A DNA stretch of 64,000 nt from Paenibacillus sp. 453mf (GCF_900116105.1 NZ_FPAC01000003.1:1-64000); one strand, 5' to 3'; positions 37,691-45,614 are shown, counted from the stretch's first letter. Made by a program: numbers and translations. Notes: generated from the letters alone by a model not told the origin.

Positions 37691-39169
37691 ATGAAGAGAG
37701 TTTTAACTTTGATTTTAGTATCAATGATCTGTTTATTATGTGTTGGACAACATACATATGCAGCATCTATTGGAGGTAAGTTAACTAGTCCTGAAGAGGG
37801 ATGGAAACGTTACGATGACAAAGATTCGAAAATTAGTTATACAAACGGATGGTATGACAATAAAGCAACAAGTTATTCTAATGGGAGTATTAAGCTAACA
37901 TCAAGCGTGGGTGAGAAAGTAAGCTTTAAATTTTATGGTACAAAACTTAGGTTAATATCTGATGGAAATACAGACAGAACAGAAAATTTTGAGATACAAA
38001 TTGACGGGGCGTCAGAAGGATTTTCCCTTAAAAGAAGTGCAGGTTACCAATACCTAGTGTATGAGAATTTAGACCTGGGTAATGGTCTTCATACTGTAGA
38101 ATTAACTACTACAGATACTAAGATCGCAAGTCTAGATGCGGTTGAAATCGACGAAAGTGGATGGCTGGTTGTTGATGAAATTTCTGAAAAAGTAAATCTA
38201 TCGTCATACAATGGTATAATCTTTATATCGTGGGATGATATGGGTTTAGCAAACAACTTCACACTAAAAAGGAGCGACACCCCTGGAGGACCGTATTCAA
38301 CTATTGCGAGTGATCTAAATTCTAAAAGCTACGTAGATAGAAATTTAATTAACGGTAAAAGCTATTATTATGTTTTAGAAGCGAGAGTAAATTCAGAATT
38401 AATACATACAACTCATGAATTTAGTGCAACTCCTGAGATTCCAGTTATAGAAGGAATGGAAGGGGCAGCTCCACCAGAAAATACTACAGCATTGGCTTCA
38501 AGTGTTTATAGTGATCAGTTAGGGCAATTAGCTATTGATAACGATTTAGAGACGAAATGGAATGCTAGAGTGGCTAATGCTTCTCTTCAATTGGATTTCC
38601 CTTATCCTATTGATATTAATTTCGTTCAGTTTGCTGCTCAAACAACACCTGAAACACAGGTCGATTACCAAATTTTTGGGCTGTATAATGGAGAGTGGCT
38701 AGAAATAAGTCCAGTTACAACGAGAACAGTTAATTTGGATACTGAAATGAAAGTTCTTGAACCAATCCCAGTTCAACAAGGAAAGTATGAATCTATAAAA
38801 ATAAACATTAATGCTAAAAGTTCCTGGGCCTCTCTCCATGAAATAACCTTAGGAGTTACCGATGATACTTCAACAAATCCTGAGGAACCCGGTGGTGAAA
38901 CACCAAATCCGGAGAAGCCTGGTTCAGAAATACCTTCTGGTGATCGAGCAATATTACTGATTACCTATACTACCGGTCTTATTAAAGAATATGACCTTTC
39001 AAATGATGAAGTTGACAGATTTATTAGTTGGTATGATACAAGAGATTCAGGAACTGGTCCTTCTAAGTATGCAATTGATAAGCATGATAATAATATTGGT
39101 CCATTTAAGAAAAGAACTGATTATGTAATATTTAATAACATTCTTACATTTGAAGTGAGCGAGTACTAA
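37691..39169 (+). CDS. secreted multidomain protein with discoidin-like domain
   Basis: The 492-residue secreted protein has a signal peptide (residues 1-25, cut after YAAS-type motif). An Ig/jelly-roll region follows at about 27-150 (FYGTKLRLISDGN, HTVELTTTDTKIASLDAVEI), then a fibronectin III-like stretch (155-245), then an F5/8-type region (ALASSVYSDQLGQLAIDNDLETKWNA, about 270-390). A Pro/Gly/Glu linker leads to a C-terminal domain of about 80 residues (LITYTTGLIKEYDLS to FEVSEY). Such proteins often bind carbohydrate or cell surfaces. It sits in the AT-rich cargo and ends at a strong terminator. Confidence 0.7.
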   Translation: MKRVLTLILVSMICLLCVGQHTYAASIGGKLTSPEEGWKRYDDKDSKISYTNGWYDNKATSYSNGSIKLTSSVGEKVSFKFYGTKLRLISDGNTDRTENFEIQIDGASEGFSLKRSAGYQYLVYENLDLGNGLHTVELTTTDTKIASLDAVEIDESGWLVVDEISEKVNLSSYNGIIFISWDDMGLANNFTLKRSDTPGGPYSTIASDLNSKSYVDRNLINGKSYYYVLEARVNSELIHTTHEFSATPEIPVIEGMEGAAPPENTTALASSVYSDQLGQLAIDNDLETKWNARVANASLQLDFPYPIDINFVQFAAQTTPETQVDYQIFGLYNGEWLEISPVTTRTVNLDTEMKVLEPIPVQQGKYESIKININAKSSWASLHEITLGVTDDTSTNPEEPGGETPNPEKPGSEIPSGDRAILLITYTTGLIKEYDLSNDEVDRFISWYDTRDSGTGPSKYAIDKHDNNIGPFKKRTDYVIFNNILTFEVSEY

Positions 39170-39199
39170 TAAAGAAAATGTTTATTTTATCATTGAAAA

Positions 39200-39236
39200 G
39201 CCCTTCCGCTATATTTGGTGGAGGGGCCATTTTTAT
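39200..39236 (+). terminator. terminator between the secreted protein and the repressor
   Basis: A 10-bp stem (39200-39209 with 39218-39227, with G-T pairs) is followed by a T-rich run. It can serve the convergent repressor gene in the other direction. Confidence 0.75.
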
Positions 39237-39488
39237 TTATTCGTATGTCACAGTAAAAAGATCGTTGGGAGTTATCTCCAGATAGACACAAAGGCGAGCA
39301 ATCAATGTTGCAGGTATCCTTTTATGCTCCATTTCACGATTGGTAACCAAATCATTAATAGTAGATCGACGATAATCTAGATCTTTCGACAGTTTAAGTG
39401 CAGAGATCTCTTTTTCTTTCAAAATATTACCTAAATTACACTGTAGAATTGCTTTTTTCTTGTTCCACTCGGACAAAAAATTCTCCAC
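39237..39488 (-). CDS. XRE-family repressor
   Basis: The 83-residue protein is a Cro/C1-type HTH (NLGNILKEKEISALKLSKDLDYRRSTINDLVTN). The second half fits the YqaE/Cro-like small repressor shape (IPATLIARLCVYLEITPNDLF). As the only minus-strand regulator ahead of the rightward module it likely controls the lysogenic-type state. A divergent rightward promoter and a perfect palindrome lie 50-110 bases upstream. Confidence 0.85.
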   Translation of the reverse strand: MENFLSEWNKKKAILQCNLGNILKEKEISALKLSKDLDYRRSTINDLVTNREMEHKRIPATLIARLCVYLEITPNDLFTVTYE

Positions 39489-39535
39489 CTTTCTTTAAAC
39501 AATAACAGTATACGTAAAAAAAAGGTATTATTCTA

Positions 39536-39565
39536 TTGACCGCTTAACGATCAATGTGTTATATT
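39536..39565 (+). promoter_or_regulatory. rightward promoter of the early region
   Basis: TTGACC (39536-39541) and TATATT (39560-39565), 18 bases apart, point away from the repressor gene toward the 55-codon frame and onward. Confidence 0.7.
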
Positions 39566-39576
39566 TCGAATGTAGG

Positions 39577-39599
39577 ATATGAACGTTAAACGTTCATAT
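39577..39599. promoter_or_regulatory. perfect 23-bp operator palindrome
   Basis: ATATGAACGTT (39577-39587) and AACGTTCATAT (39589-39599) are exact complements around one central base, just downstream of the rightward -10. This is the best candidate operator for the adjacent XRE repressor. Confidence 0.8.
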
Positions 39600-39640
39600 T
39601 TGATAGAATGAATTGTTAATTATTTGGAGGTGATTCATAA

Positions 39641-39808
39641 ATGGTCTTACAAGATATATTACATAATGAATACTCGACCTACAATAATGTTCCTTCACGT
39701 ACTTTCTCTCGGTCTAGAGCAAAGCGTCGTCGAACAACTTTGCTGAAAAAGGTCTCTTATCTCATAGGAATTATTCTAAAGGAGTTGATGATAACCTATA
39801 TTTTTTAA
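39641..39808 (+). CDS. 55-residue basic protein, first rightward gene
   Basis: The ATG follows GGAGG with normal spacing and the frame runs to TAA at 39806-39808. The product begins MVLQDILHN, has an Arg/Lys-rich centre (SRAKRRRTT) and a hydrophobic C-terminal third (VSYLIGIILKELMITYIF). I recognise no family. Its place directly after the rightward promoter suits a small regulator such as an antirepressor, but that is inference. Confidence 0.55.
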   Translation: MVLQDILHNEYSTYNNVPSRTFSRSRAKRRRTTLLKKVSYLIGIILKELMITYIF

Positions 39809-39932
39809 TCGTCTGACTTTTGTATGTATTACCCTGATGAGTCCGTGTGGTGGCGGTCGCTGCATGCCAAAATTATTCACGTAACAACGTATAATTAATT
39901 GTCGACGAACGTTAACCGATTAGGAGGCATTT

Positions 39933-40181
39933 ATGGAAAAAATGACGCAATTATTAGAAGTCAGTTATGTTCGCGATCATCAGACCGGAAACTTCTTCGT
40001 AACTCTCCTCAGACAAGACTATCGTACTGGTCGGCAAATCGTCGTGTTACCCGGCGCCTTCTTTCACATCTTACCTCAAGTAAATCACTTATCTATCTCA
40101 AATCTCATTGATATTACAGTTACACAAGCGATAGATCTCGGATTTATCATTGATCAGGAACCCGTAGAAGCAATCGCATAA
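39933..40181 (+). CDS. unknown 82-residue protein
   Basis: The product MEKMTQLLEVSYVRDHQTG to EPVEAIA looks like a small alpha/beta protein with a beta-hairpin start. No family is recognised. ATG at 39933 follows TAGGAGGC. It closes the early operon before the 715-base iteron region. Confidence 0.6.
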   Translation: MEKMTQLLEVSYVRDHQTGNFFVTLLRQDYRTGRQIVVLPGAFFHILPQVNHLSISNLIDITVTQAIDLGFIIDQEPVEAIA

Positions 40182-40210
40182 CTCTTCGATGATGCCACGC
40201 GTAGTGCACG

Positions 40211-40698
40211 ACGCCAAACGTGTATTTGCGCAAGATATGCGGAGAAGATGAACGGTCTTCTCGCGGGAACGAGCGGCTATGTCCGTACCTTCCGGCGCCA
40301 ACCGGATAGGATCGCCATGCGGACAATACGCCGGGTAGCGCCAAATGCTCGGTGTTCGGTCGGTAGCCTGGACGCGCCAACGTCTACTACCGACTAACTC
40401 GTTAATAACGCGATGCGGATGCTGTAACATCAGTTAGGCACATCGCTTCATATAGATACTGCGGAAAGGGTGGCGGGGGAGTCTCCGCGTTAGGTACGCT
40501 CTTTCCGTTGATTATACCACTTAATACGAACATATATTCGACTCGGTTTCGGATTTTTAGTAAAATTTCCGGAGGCGCCAAACTTCGGTAAAACATGCGG
40601 TCGCTAGCGCCAAATAGTGGCCGCTAAGATGTCCCAATTAGCTAATTTCGTGTCCTTATTAATAGTGTGCTCAGTAAATAGCGGTCCTCGGCGCCAAA
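40211..40698 (+). repeat. iteron-like array of seven (A/G)CGCCAA motifs
   Basis: Same-orientation copies start at 40211, 40294, 40337, 40374, 40574, 40606 and 40690, six of them containing GCGCCAA. The last two lie in longer near-copies with flanking GCGGTC and GTGGCCGCT (40596-40627 and 40675-40707). Confidence 0.7.
40429..40507 (+). other. tRNA-Ser-derived, permuted, tRNA-like segment
   Basis: ATCAGTTAGGC (40429-40439) and CTGCGGAAAGG (40459-40469) match the anticodon-side and 5'-acceptor segments of tRNA-Ser at 31084 and 31041. CTCTTTCCG at 40499-40507 matches its 3' acceptor strand. The order is permuted. CGGAAAG and CTTTCCG can pair as in the tRNA acceptor stem, with an internal GCGG/CCGC stem. 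Confidence 0.4.
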
Positions 40699-40753
40699 CG
40701 AGTGGCCGCTTTTGTACGAATCGAGAAGTAGCGGTAAATAAATCAGTATAACG

Positions 40754-40840
40754 AAAAAAATTTTCGTAAAAAGTGTGCGAAATTGAATCGGACGTAGCTA
40801 TATGTTATGAGGGCAAAAATATTTTCGCAAAAAGTACGCC
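40754..40840 (+). repeat. AT-rich direct repeats
   Basis: Two 26-base near-copies (40754-40779 and 40815-40840) share the core TTTTCG, AAAAAGT and a final GCG or GCC. They lie directly upstream of the winged-helix gene and could be an AT-rich unwinding zone. Confidence 0.6.
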
Positions 40841-40896
40841 GATTTAATTTGGGATCTGTTAAGTAAGTATAGGACAAAACGGAAGGAGAAAATAAA

Positions 40897-41371
40897 ATGC
40901 CGATTGATACAACGAAACCACTAGCTTATGACGAGGGATTTGCACGCGTAACTAATATAGTACTGCGAATGTACACGTTACTTGACGGTTTTACGCTTGA
41001 GACAGCGGGTTTATACGCTTATCTATTAACCTGGCGACAACATAACGCTAATCATCGGATGCACGGTAAAGCGTGGGTTAAACCAAAGTGAAATAAGCGC
41101 GCAGACTAGTATGTCACCGTATCTGATCCGAAAGCACACCGCAACGCTTGTTAAGTACGGACTCCTTAAAACGGATAAATCACGCCGCGTTGCGAATAAG
41201 CTGATGTACACACCGCTTGACCCGATAACAGAAGCGGAGTTTAGGGCAATTTACAAAGCGGAAGTAGCGGCTTTCACGGAACGGCTCGAAGAAATTGAAG
41301 CCGAAACGGAAGAGGACCGTGCAAGATTGCGAGAGAAACAGGCAGATTCTAATGGAAGTGAATCTGCTTAA
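40897..41371 (+). pseudogene. winged-helix protein (possible replication initiator), frameshifted
   Basis: Two frames encode one protein of about 157 residues. Frame one (40897-41091) gives KPLAYDEGFARVTNIVLRMYT and ends VKPK. Frame two resumes as SEISAQTSMSPYLIRKH, then VKYGLLKTDKSRRVANKLMYTP, an HTH, and a Glu-rich tail ending at 41371. Removing one A from CCAAAGTG at 41083-41090 joins them as VKPSEIS. The joined N-terminal region fits the winged helix of phage or plasmid replication proteins. ATG at 40897 follows GGAAGGAG. Confidence 0.65.
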
Positions 41372-41663
41372 CTTCCGTAATAAACGGAGTTGATAACGGT
41401 TATTCACTCTTTTTACTAGAGAAAGAATAAAGAGAAAGATTTAAGAGAAAGAAAAATAAATAATTGCGAATCAAAACCGTATGCTTCGGAATAGAAGAAC
41501 ACTATTCCTCATGCATCGTCACTTCGTTCCTCGCAAGTATCTGTTAACGCGTATTAAGACATCTATTCAATACATTATGTTCGCGATAGAACAGGAGAAA
41601 GAGGAACAGATACGCGGAAGTTAAATTGTTTCATTTCCATAATCCGAAACGGAGGAACAACGG
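41372..41663. other. gene-poor stretch with a doubtful 47-codon frame
   Basis: A frame at 41481-41624 (MLRNRRTLFLMHR to EEQIRGS) is Arg-rich with a helical Glu-rich end but has no clear ribosome binding site. The rest is AT-rich and unassigned. Confidence 0.3.
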
Positions 41664-42065
41664 ATGATAAACGTATATAGTTTTTGGGACGAGCATTATC
41701 GCATTGAGGACGGAGAGCTCCGCAATATGATAGCGGAGCTTGTTATTAACGAGTTGACGGACACGGCAGGTTGGACTCGTGACGATCTGATGAGGCCGCG
41801 TTATACCCATCCGATGACGCGACGTAAGAGCTTCCTTAAAAAAGTGAGCATACTCGATATCTTAGCGGATTTTATAATAAAGGCAAAAATGTCAGAGGAG
41901 ACTAAAGCCAATCATCCGGTTAAAAATGCAGATGCGGCTTATTACGATGATCATGTACGGAGTAAGAAAGTCATATCGTTAGATGCATTGTTAGATGGTG
42001 GAGTTCAGATAGATGGCTACACGGGACAGGTTTACTACCCAAAAGAAAATCTAGAAGCAGCATAA
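41664..42065 (+). CDS. unknown 133-residue protein
   Basis: The product starts MINVYSFWDEHYRIEDGELR and ends DGYTGQVYYPKENLEAA. It is mixed alpha/beta with a charged middle (TRRKSFLKKVSILDIL). No family is recognised. ATG at 41664 is preceded by GGAGGAAC. It opens a second rightward series of backbone genes. Confidence 0.65.
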   Translation: MINVYSFWDEHYRIEDGELRNMIAELVINELTDTAGWTRDDLMRPRYTHPMTRRKSFLKKVSILDILADFIIKAKMSEETKANHPVKNADAAYYDDHVRSKKVISLDALLDGGVQIDGYTGQVYYPKENLEAA

Positions 42066-42218
42066 ATATTTTTATTTTTTTCTTCGAGAATACCGTGTTT
42101 TTTACAGCGCTCATTTCCATGTATAAGTGAGAAGAGAAGGACAAGCAGTCCAACTCTTTTTTGTTTTATGGACTTGTGTTAATTAAACTCCACCACTAGA
42201 TAAAAGGAGGACAGTGTA

Positions 42219-42446
42219 ATGAATTTGACGCCTGAGATAATCAAAATTTGTAGGATGACTTTGGGACTCTCACAGGGGAAGTTAGCGAGAGAAGCGGATA
42301 TTTCTTGCACGTTACTCGGATCGATTGAGCGCGAAGAGCGCCCCCTTTTACCGCATGTGTCTAAGAAAATACGCCAAGCAATCCCGTATTCTGACGAACA
42401 AATCACGGAACTCATTGGAACGGTCCATCGAATTAATAAAACGTAG
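42219..42446 (+). CDS. XRE-type HTH protein
   Basis: The 75-residue protein is a helix-turn-helix protein of the Cro/C1 type (KICRMTLGLSQGKLAREADISCTLLGSIERE). ATG at 42219 has AAAAGGAGG upstream. It starts a dense run of short genes and may regulate them or act as an excisionase-like accessory protein. Confidence 0.8.
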   Translation: MNLTPEIIKICRMTLGLSQGKLAREADISCTLLGSIEREERPLLPHVSKKIRQAIPYSDEQITELIGTVHRINKT

Positions 42447-42456
42447 GAGGAATTGC

Positions 42457-42666
42457 GTGCAAAACGCATTATGGCGGATCTGTCCGGAGTACTTGGTGGG
42501 TTACGTCGAGGACCCGGAAGTTATACGCAAGATACGGCGAAGTTACCCCGAGTTCATGGAATTCGGAATCTATTATCGGAATGGTACAGTCATCGCGCGT
42601 CAGTACCGGATTCCAAGCGATCAGAAGCGTTCGGCAAGGCGTCTGCTCGGCGTGAATTTGACGTAG
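42457..42666 (+). CDS. unknown 69-residue protein
   Basis: The product MQNALWRICPEYLVGYVEDP to SARRLLGVNLT is basic. Start GTG at 42457 lies six bases after AGGAGG. Conserved-looking features are FGIYYRNGTVIARQYRIP and a basic end, a pattern often seen in small phage proteins, but no family name is supported. It follows the HTH gene by ten bases. Confidence 0.6.
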   Translation: MQNALWRICPEYLVGYVEDPEVIRKIRRSYPEFMEFGIYYRNGTVIARQYRIPSDQKRSARRLLGVNLT

Positions 42667-42786
42667 AAATAGCGATTTAGTCAGGCGGAGGTGTAAATAC
42701 CCTCGGCTTATCTTTGCGCGCCTAAAAACAGGCGGAAACAGCGGTTAGCGTGCAGATAGTGTAGCTATTTTCGAGGAGGTAGGGGA

Positions 42787-42948
42787 ATGGTGAATGAGCA
42801 ATACCAAACAAAAATTAATTTCGGAGATGGCATCGTTATTACTTACGGTGACTCAGTTTCGCGCCAGTGGATTAAGTTTATGGCTCCGTTGATTCATGCA
42901 GACGAGGTCAAGCGCCGCAAGAGAGGCGGTAATTATCGTGACACATGA
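42787..42948 (+). CDS. unknown 53-residue protein
   Basis: The frame MVNEQYQTKINFGDGIVI to GGNYRDT has GAGGAGG upstream and overlaps the start of the next gene by 11 bases, which supports translation. No family is recognised; the WIKFMAPLIHADEVKRRKRGG part is basic. Confidence 0.55.
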   Translation: MVNEQYQTKINFGDGIVITYGDSVSRQWIKFMAPLIHADEVKRRKRGGNYRDT

Positions 42949-43243
42949 CGAATTTGAAGTAACGTATGATCCCGATAAACGGCCGCTCAAGTTCCGTAAA
43001 TTCCGCGTTAACGAGAGAACAGAACCGGTATGGGACCTCGTTCAGGAGCACGTATCCAATACGGTATACGCGCCGACGCTTCAGAAGATGGAGCCGGTGG
43101 AAATGTACAAGCTGCTCGAAATGACGGCGATACGATTCTGCAAGGCGTATAGCCCTACCCGCGATTTCGGGATTTCTAAACCGGAGATCCGTATGGCGGT
43201 TCTATACGCGTTTGAAAATATACGAAATAAACGGGAGGAATAA
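42938..43243 (+). CDS. unknown 101-residue protein
   Basis: From GTG at 42938 the product reads THDEFEVTYDPDKRPLKFRKF and ends ENIRNKREE. It is basic and helical in its C-terminal half. A longer frame from 42896 (ATG) exists but has less support. It overlaps its left neighbour and lies three bases from the next gene, in a tight operon. Confidence 0.55.
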   Translation: MTHDEFEVTYDPDKRPLKFRKFRVNERTEPVWDLVQEHVSNTVYAPTLQKMEPVEMYKLLEMTAIRFCKAYSPTRDFGISKPEIRMAVLYAFENIRNKREE

Positions 43244-43246
43244 CGA

Positions 43247-43597
43247 ATGTATAACGGTATCACTTGGAACGGATTGAAAGACGCAGATTTTACGGAGTTG
43301 GACGCACGAATCAGTCCGACAAATTATCGATCACCGCGCGCAGTAGAAAAGCCGAAAGCAGCGCCAGTTATTACAGTCGAGGATGGGGCGGAACGGTCGA
43401 CCGGTAAAGTGAAATATGTATCAGAAAAAGGGTACGGCTTCATAAAATCAAGAGGAATCGACGAGGAAATTTTCTTTCATCTAAGCAAGATGGATGAGAA
43501 AAGCGAGCTCCCAATGTCAGGCGACTTTGTTACGTTCGACCTTGAGGAAAACGGAGACAAGCCGCGTGCGATCAATGTTCTGGTGACAAGTCAATGA
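43247..43597 (+). CDS. protein with C-terminal cold-shock domain
   Basis: The 116-residue protein has an N-terminal segment of about 45 residues of unknown role, then a cold-shock domain (CSD) with RNP1-like KGYGFIKS and RNP2-like EEIFFHLSKM. CSD proteins bind single-stranded nucleic acid. ATG at 43247 has GGGAGGA upstream. It overlaps the next gene by four bases. Confidence 0.8.
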   Translation: MYNGITWNGLKDADFTELDARISPTNYRSPRAVEKPKAAPVITVEDGAERSTGKVKYVSEKGYGFIKSRGIDEEIFFHLSKMDEKSELPMSGDFVTFDLEENGDKPRAINVLVTSQ

Positions 43598-44052
43598 AAA
43601 GTCCGATAGTTGTCGCGGAGCTAGTAAAGGTTGACGGGATACAGCGCCTTCTTTCCGCACAAATTTTCGGAACGGATGGCCGCTATATGTCCGAGATTGT
43701 AGTGCCGTGTACTACCGCAGAGATTGCGCTGCAGCTCATCCTGGAATCGATGGAGCTCGCGAACTGGTTCGACGTTTTCGAGTTGCGTACATCCGATCCG
43801 CAGCTATTTAGAGAAGCGCTCACGGACGGACAAATAACGGTCGATATCGTACATCCAAGCGAGACGTCATTCGTCGTAGACCAAGTGACGGGACGCGCTG
43901 ATATATTTCGCGAGTTTTATCCGGAGCCGCAGCCGGTGGAACCCCCGGTAGAGGACGTTCAGCCTCGTTGCTGGCGCGGCTTATTGATACGGGTACTTAC
44001 AAAATTAATTGAGAAAATCCAAACTAAAGGAGATATGTCAAATGAAATTTGA
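43594..44052 (+). CDS. unknown 152-residue protein
   Basis: The product starts MKSPIVVAELVKVDGIQRLL and ends KGDMSNEI. The first two thirds look alpha/beta (GRYMSEIVVPCTTAEIALQLI), then a Pro/Glu linker, then a basic helical tail. No family is recognised. It overlaps the CSD gene by four and the next by eleven bases, so translation of all three is coupled. Confidence 0.6.
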   Translation: MKSPIVVAELVKVDGIQRLLSAQIFGTDGRYMSEIVVPCTTAEIALQLILESMELANWFDVFELRTSDPQLFREALTDGQITVDIVHPSETSFVVDQVTGRADIFREFYPEPQPVEPPVEDVQPRCWRGLLIRVLTKLIEKIQTKGDMSNEI

Positions 44053-44650
44053 ATTAATCGAAAGCTACCGGAGACAGTCAGATGAGTTTAATGCAAAGCA
44101 AGAAGAAAGAGCACGCCAGCGGGCCTCTGCGCTTGAAACGGTACAGGCTCTGAGGGCTGAGTATGCCAAAGTAATGCGCGACTCACTTGTGAATGGTACC
44201 GACGCGGGGAAACAATTGGATAAGTTAAGTGACCAAATAGCAGAAGCAGAGAGAACATTTGAAAGAAAAAAACGCGAGTATGAAGTGGCCGAGACGATGA
44301 GAATGCATACGATTACCCCTCAGCAAGTGCAGGATTCGTGGAATCAGGAGTTTACTCCACAATACCGTTCTGAAGTGTTTAACCCAGCGATCGAAGCTCT
44401 TCTCAATGCAAAACTAGCTTATATTGAAGCTTACAAAAGCTACAGGGCAGTAGTAAAGGACTTTGACGACCAGAAAAAAGACACTTACGAGACTCTTGCT
44501 CCTGGCCGTTGGCCAAATCCTTACCAATATAAGCTTAATGAGATAGATTTTAATCTAACTACTGAAACAGATAGGTACTTCATCAAAAGATATGACTTAA
44601 ATGATCTTAATGGCGATAAGCCAGTTCGTAGCGTTCAAGGCCTTAAATAA
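44042..44650 (+). CDS. coiled-coil protein of unknown function
   Basis: The 202-residue protein is dominated by long charged helices (RRQSDEFNAKQEERARQRAS, AEAERTFERKKREYEVAE). The C-terminal part has more order (FDDQKKDTYETLAPGRWPNP). No family is recognised. ATG at 44042 follows AAAGGAGA. It precedes another helical gene and a small gene before the tape-measure gene. Confidence 0.6.
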   Translation: MKFELIESYRRQSDEFNAKQEERARQRASALETVQALRAEYAKVMRDSLVNGTDAGKQLDKLSDQIAEAERTFERKKREYEVAETMRMHTITPQQVQDSWNQEFTPQYRSEVFNPAIEALLNAKLAYIEAYKSYRAVVKDFDDQKKDTYETLAPGRWPNPYQYKLNEIDFNLTTETDRYFIKRYDLNDLNGDKPVRSVQGLK

Positions 44651-44667
44651 GGAGGAGGAGAAATAAT

Positions 44668-45270
44668 ATGAAGATGGAGATAACCCTTGCAAAACTTAAA
44701 GAAATGGAGCTTATGTCCAGAGGGAACCCGGAAAAGACAGTAGCTTACAAGTTAAAGCAGAAGAGGTATGACGATATGGTGTCATCTTTATTCACTGCTG
44801 AAGCTCCGATTATGTACTTGCCTTCCAAGAGTGAGGAATACGTCCAACGTGCTGAACAAATTGCGGCAGAATCCGGCGACCCCGATGACTTGGCACGTGC
44901 CGTTATTCTACGCGATGGTTTCGAGTACTATGAGGCGGACAACATGAAGCATTTAGACTGGAAAGAAACCCGTTCGCAGTTAAAGGTAAAACTCGCGAGT
45001 GGAGAGCGCCTATCTCAACGCGATGTATTGGCGGCTGAGCGCCTGGCCCGGGCTAACAGTTCCGTAAATAATATCGCGCTATATTCGCAGGTAAAAACCG
45101 GATACGAAAACCCAACGGAATGCGTTACGGAGGAACCCGCTCCACAACGTAAAGTTACTGCGGATGACGTAGAGAAAGCACGAGAGGAAGCGCAGCGTAA
45201 TCCACATCCTAGGAATATGGTGAAGTTTTCGCAGGTTAGACGCGAGTTTATGGCGGAAGGAGGTGAGTAA
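44668..45270 (+). CDS. unknown 200-residue helical protein
   Basis: The product begins MKMEITLAKLKEMELMSRGN and ends FSQVRREFMAEGGE. It is charged and helical (SEEYVQRAEQIAAESGDPDDLAR), with a basic, Glu-rich linker. No family is recognised. AAGGAGGAGG lies upstream. It ends one base before the next start. Confidence 0.6.
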   Translation: MKMEITLAKLKEMELMSRGNPEKTVAYKLKQKRYDDMVSSLFTAEAPIMYLPSKSEEYVQRAEQIAAESGDPDDLARAVILRDGFEYYEADNMKHLDWKETRSQLKVKLASGERLSQRDVLAAERLARANSSVNNIALYSQVKTGYENPTECVTEEPAPQRKVTADDVEKAREEAQRNPHPRNMVKFSQVRREFMAEGGE

Positions 45271-45271
45271 T

Positions 45272-45595
45272 ATGTCATTCGTGGCAAAGGAGCCCTTTAG
45301 TGGAAGCGGGAATGCTGAGATAAAGTTTAGAGTGAGCGCGGAGTCATTGCGTATTATTAATACTGGATTCAGTGAACTTGCCTTCAAACTGTCATCCGGT
45401 TTCGAATATACCATGGCATCTGGAGAAGTAATCGACGAACAGATTGACCCTAACACGGTAAGCATTTCCGGAATGCAGATTAATTTTGATACGTTAGGCC
45501 AACTGTATAATGCCGCTCAATTCAAGAAAACGCCAGAAAGTGCCGCACTTTATCTGAAAATGAAAGCTGCGGTATCTAATCTACGCAATAAATAA
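45272..45595 (+). CDS. unknown 107-residue protein
   Basis: The product starts MSFVAKEPFSGSGNAEIKF and ends ISNLRNK-like (AVSNLRNK). The Gly/Ser-rich N-terminus and FDTLGQLYNAAQFKKTP give a fold resembling small tail-assembly-type proteins, but no family name is supported. ATG at 45272 has AAGGAGGTGA upstream; the frame also opens at a GTG at 45263. Confidence 0.6.
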   Translation: MSFVAKEPFSGSGNAEIKFRVSAESLRIINTGFSELAFKLSSGFEYTMASGEVIDEQIDPNTVSISGMQINFDTLGQLYNAAQFKKTPESAALYLKMKAAVSNLRNK

Positions 45596-45614
45596 CAGAA
45601 TACATACGCCAAGG

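Larger units (their letters stand above)
40182..40896. other. iteron/AT-repeat region, possible replication origin
   Basis: No convincing gene is found in these 715 bases. Open frames on the minus strand (up to 110 codons) read through the repeats and show no family features. The region holds the GCGCCAA motifs, a tRNA-like segment, and AT-rich direct repeats, and it lies immediately upstream of a winged-helix gene. I interpret it as a candidate replication origin or a heavily regulated promoter region. Confidence 0.5.

Noticed and set aside
39832..39870. CTGATGAGTCCGTG resembling a hammerhead ribozyme core
   Set aside because: The matching stem II strand and the following GAAA are absent, so a catalytic fold is not supported.
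40098..40430. 110-codon minus-strand open frame in the iteron region
   Set aside because: It runs through the repeats and overlaps a better-supported gene; no family features.
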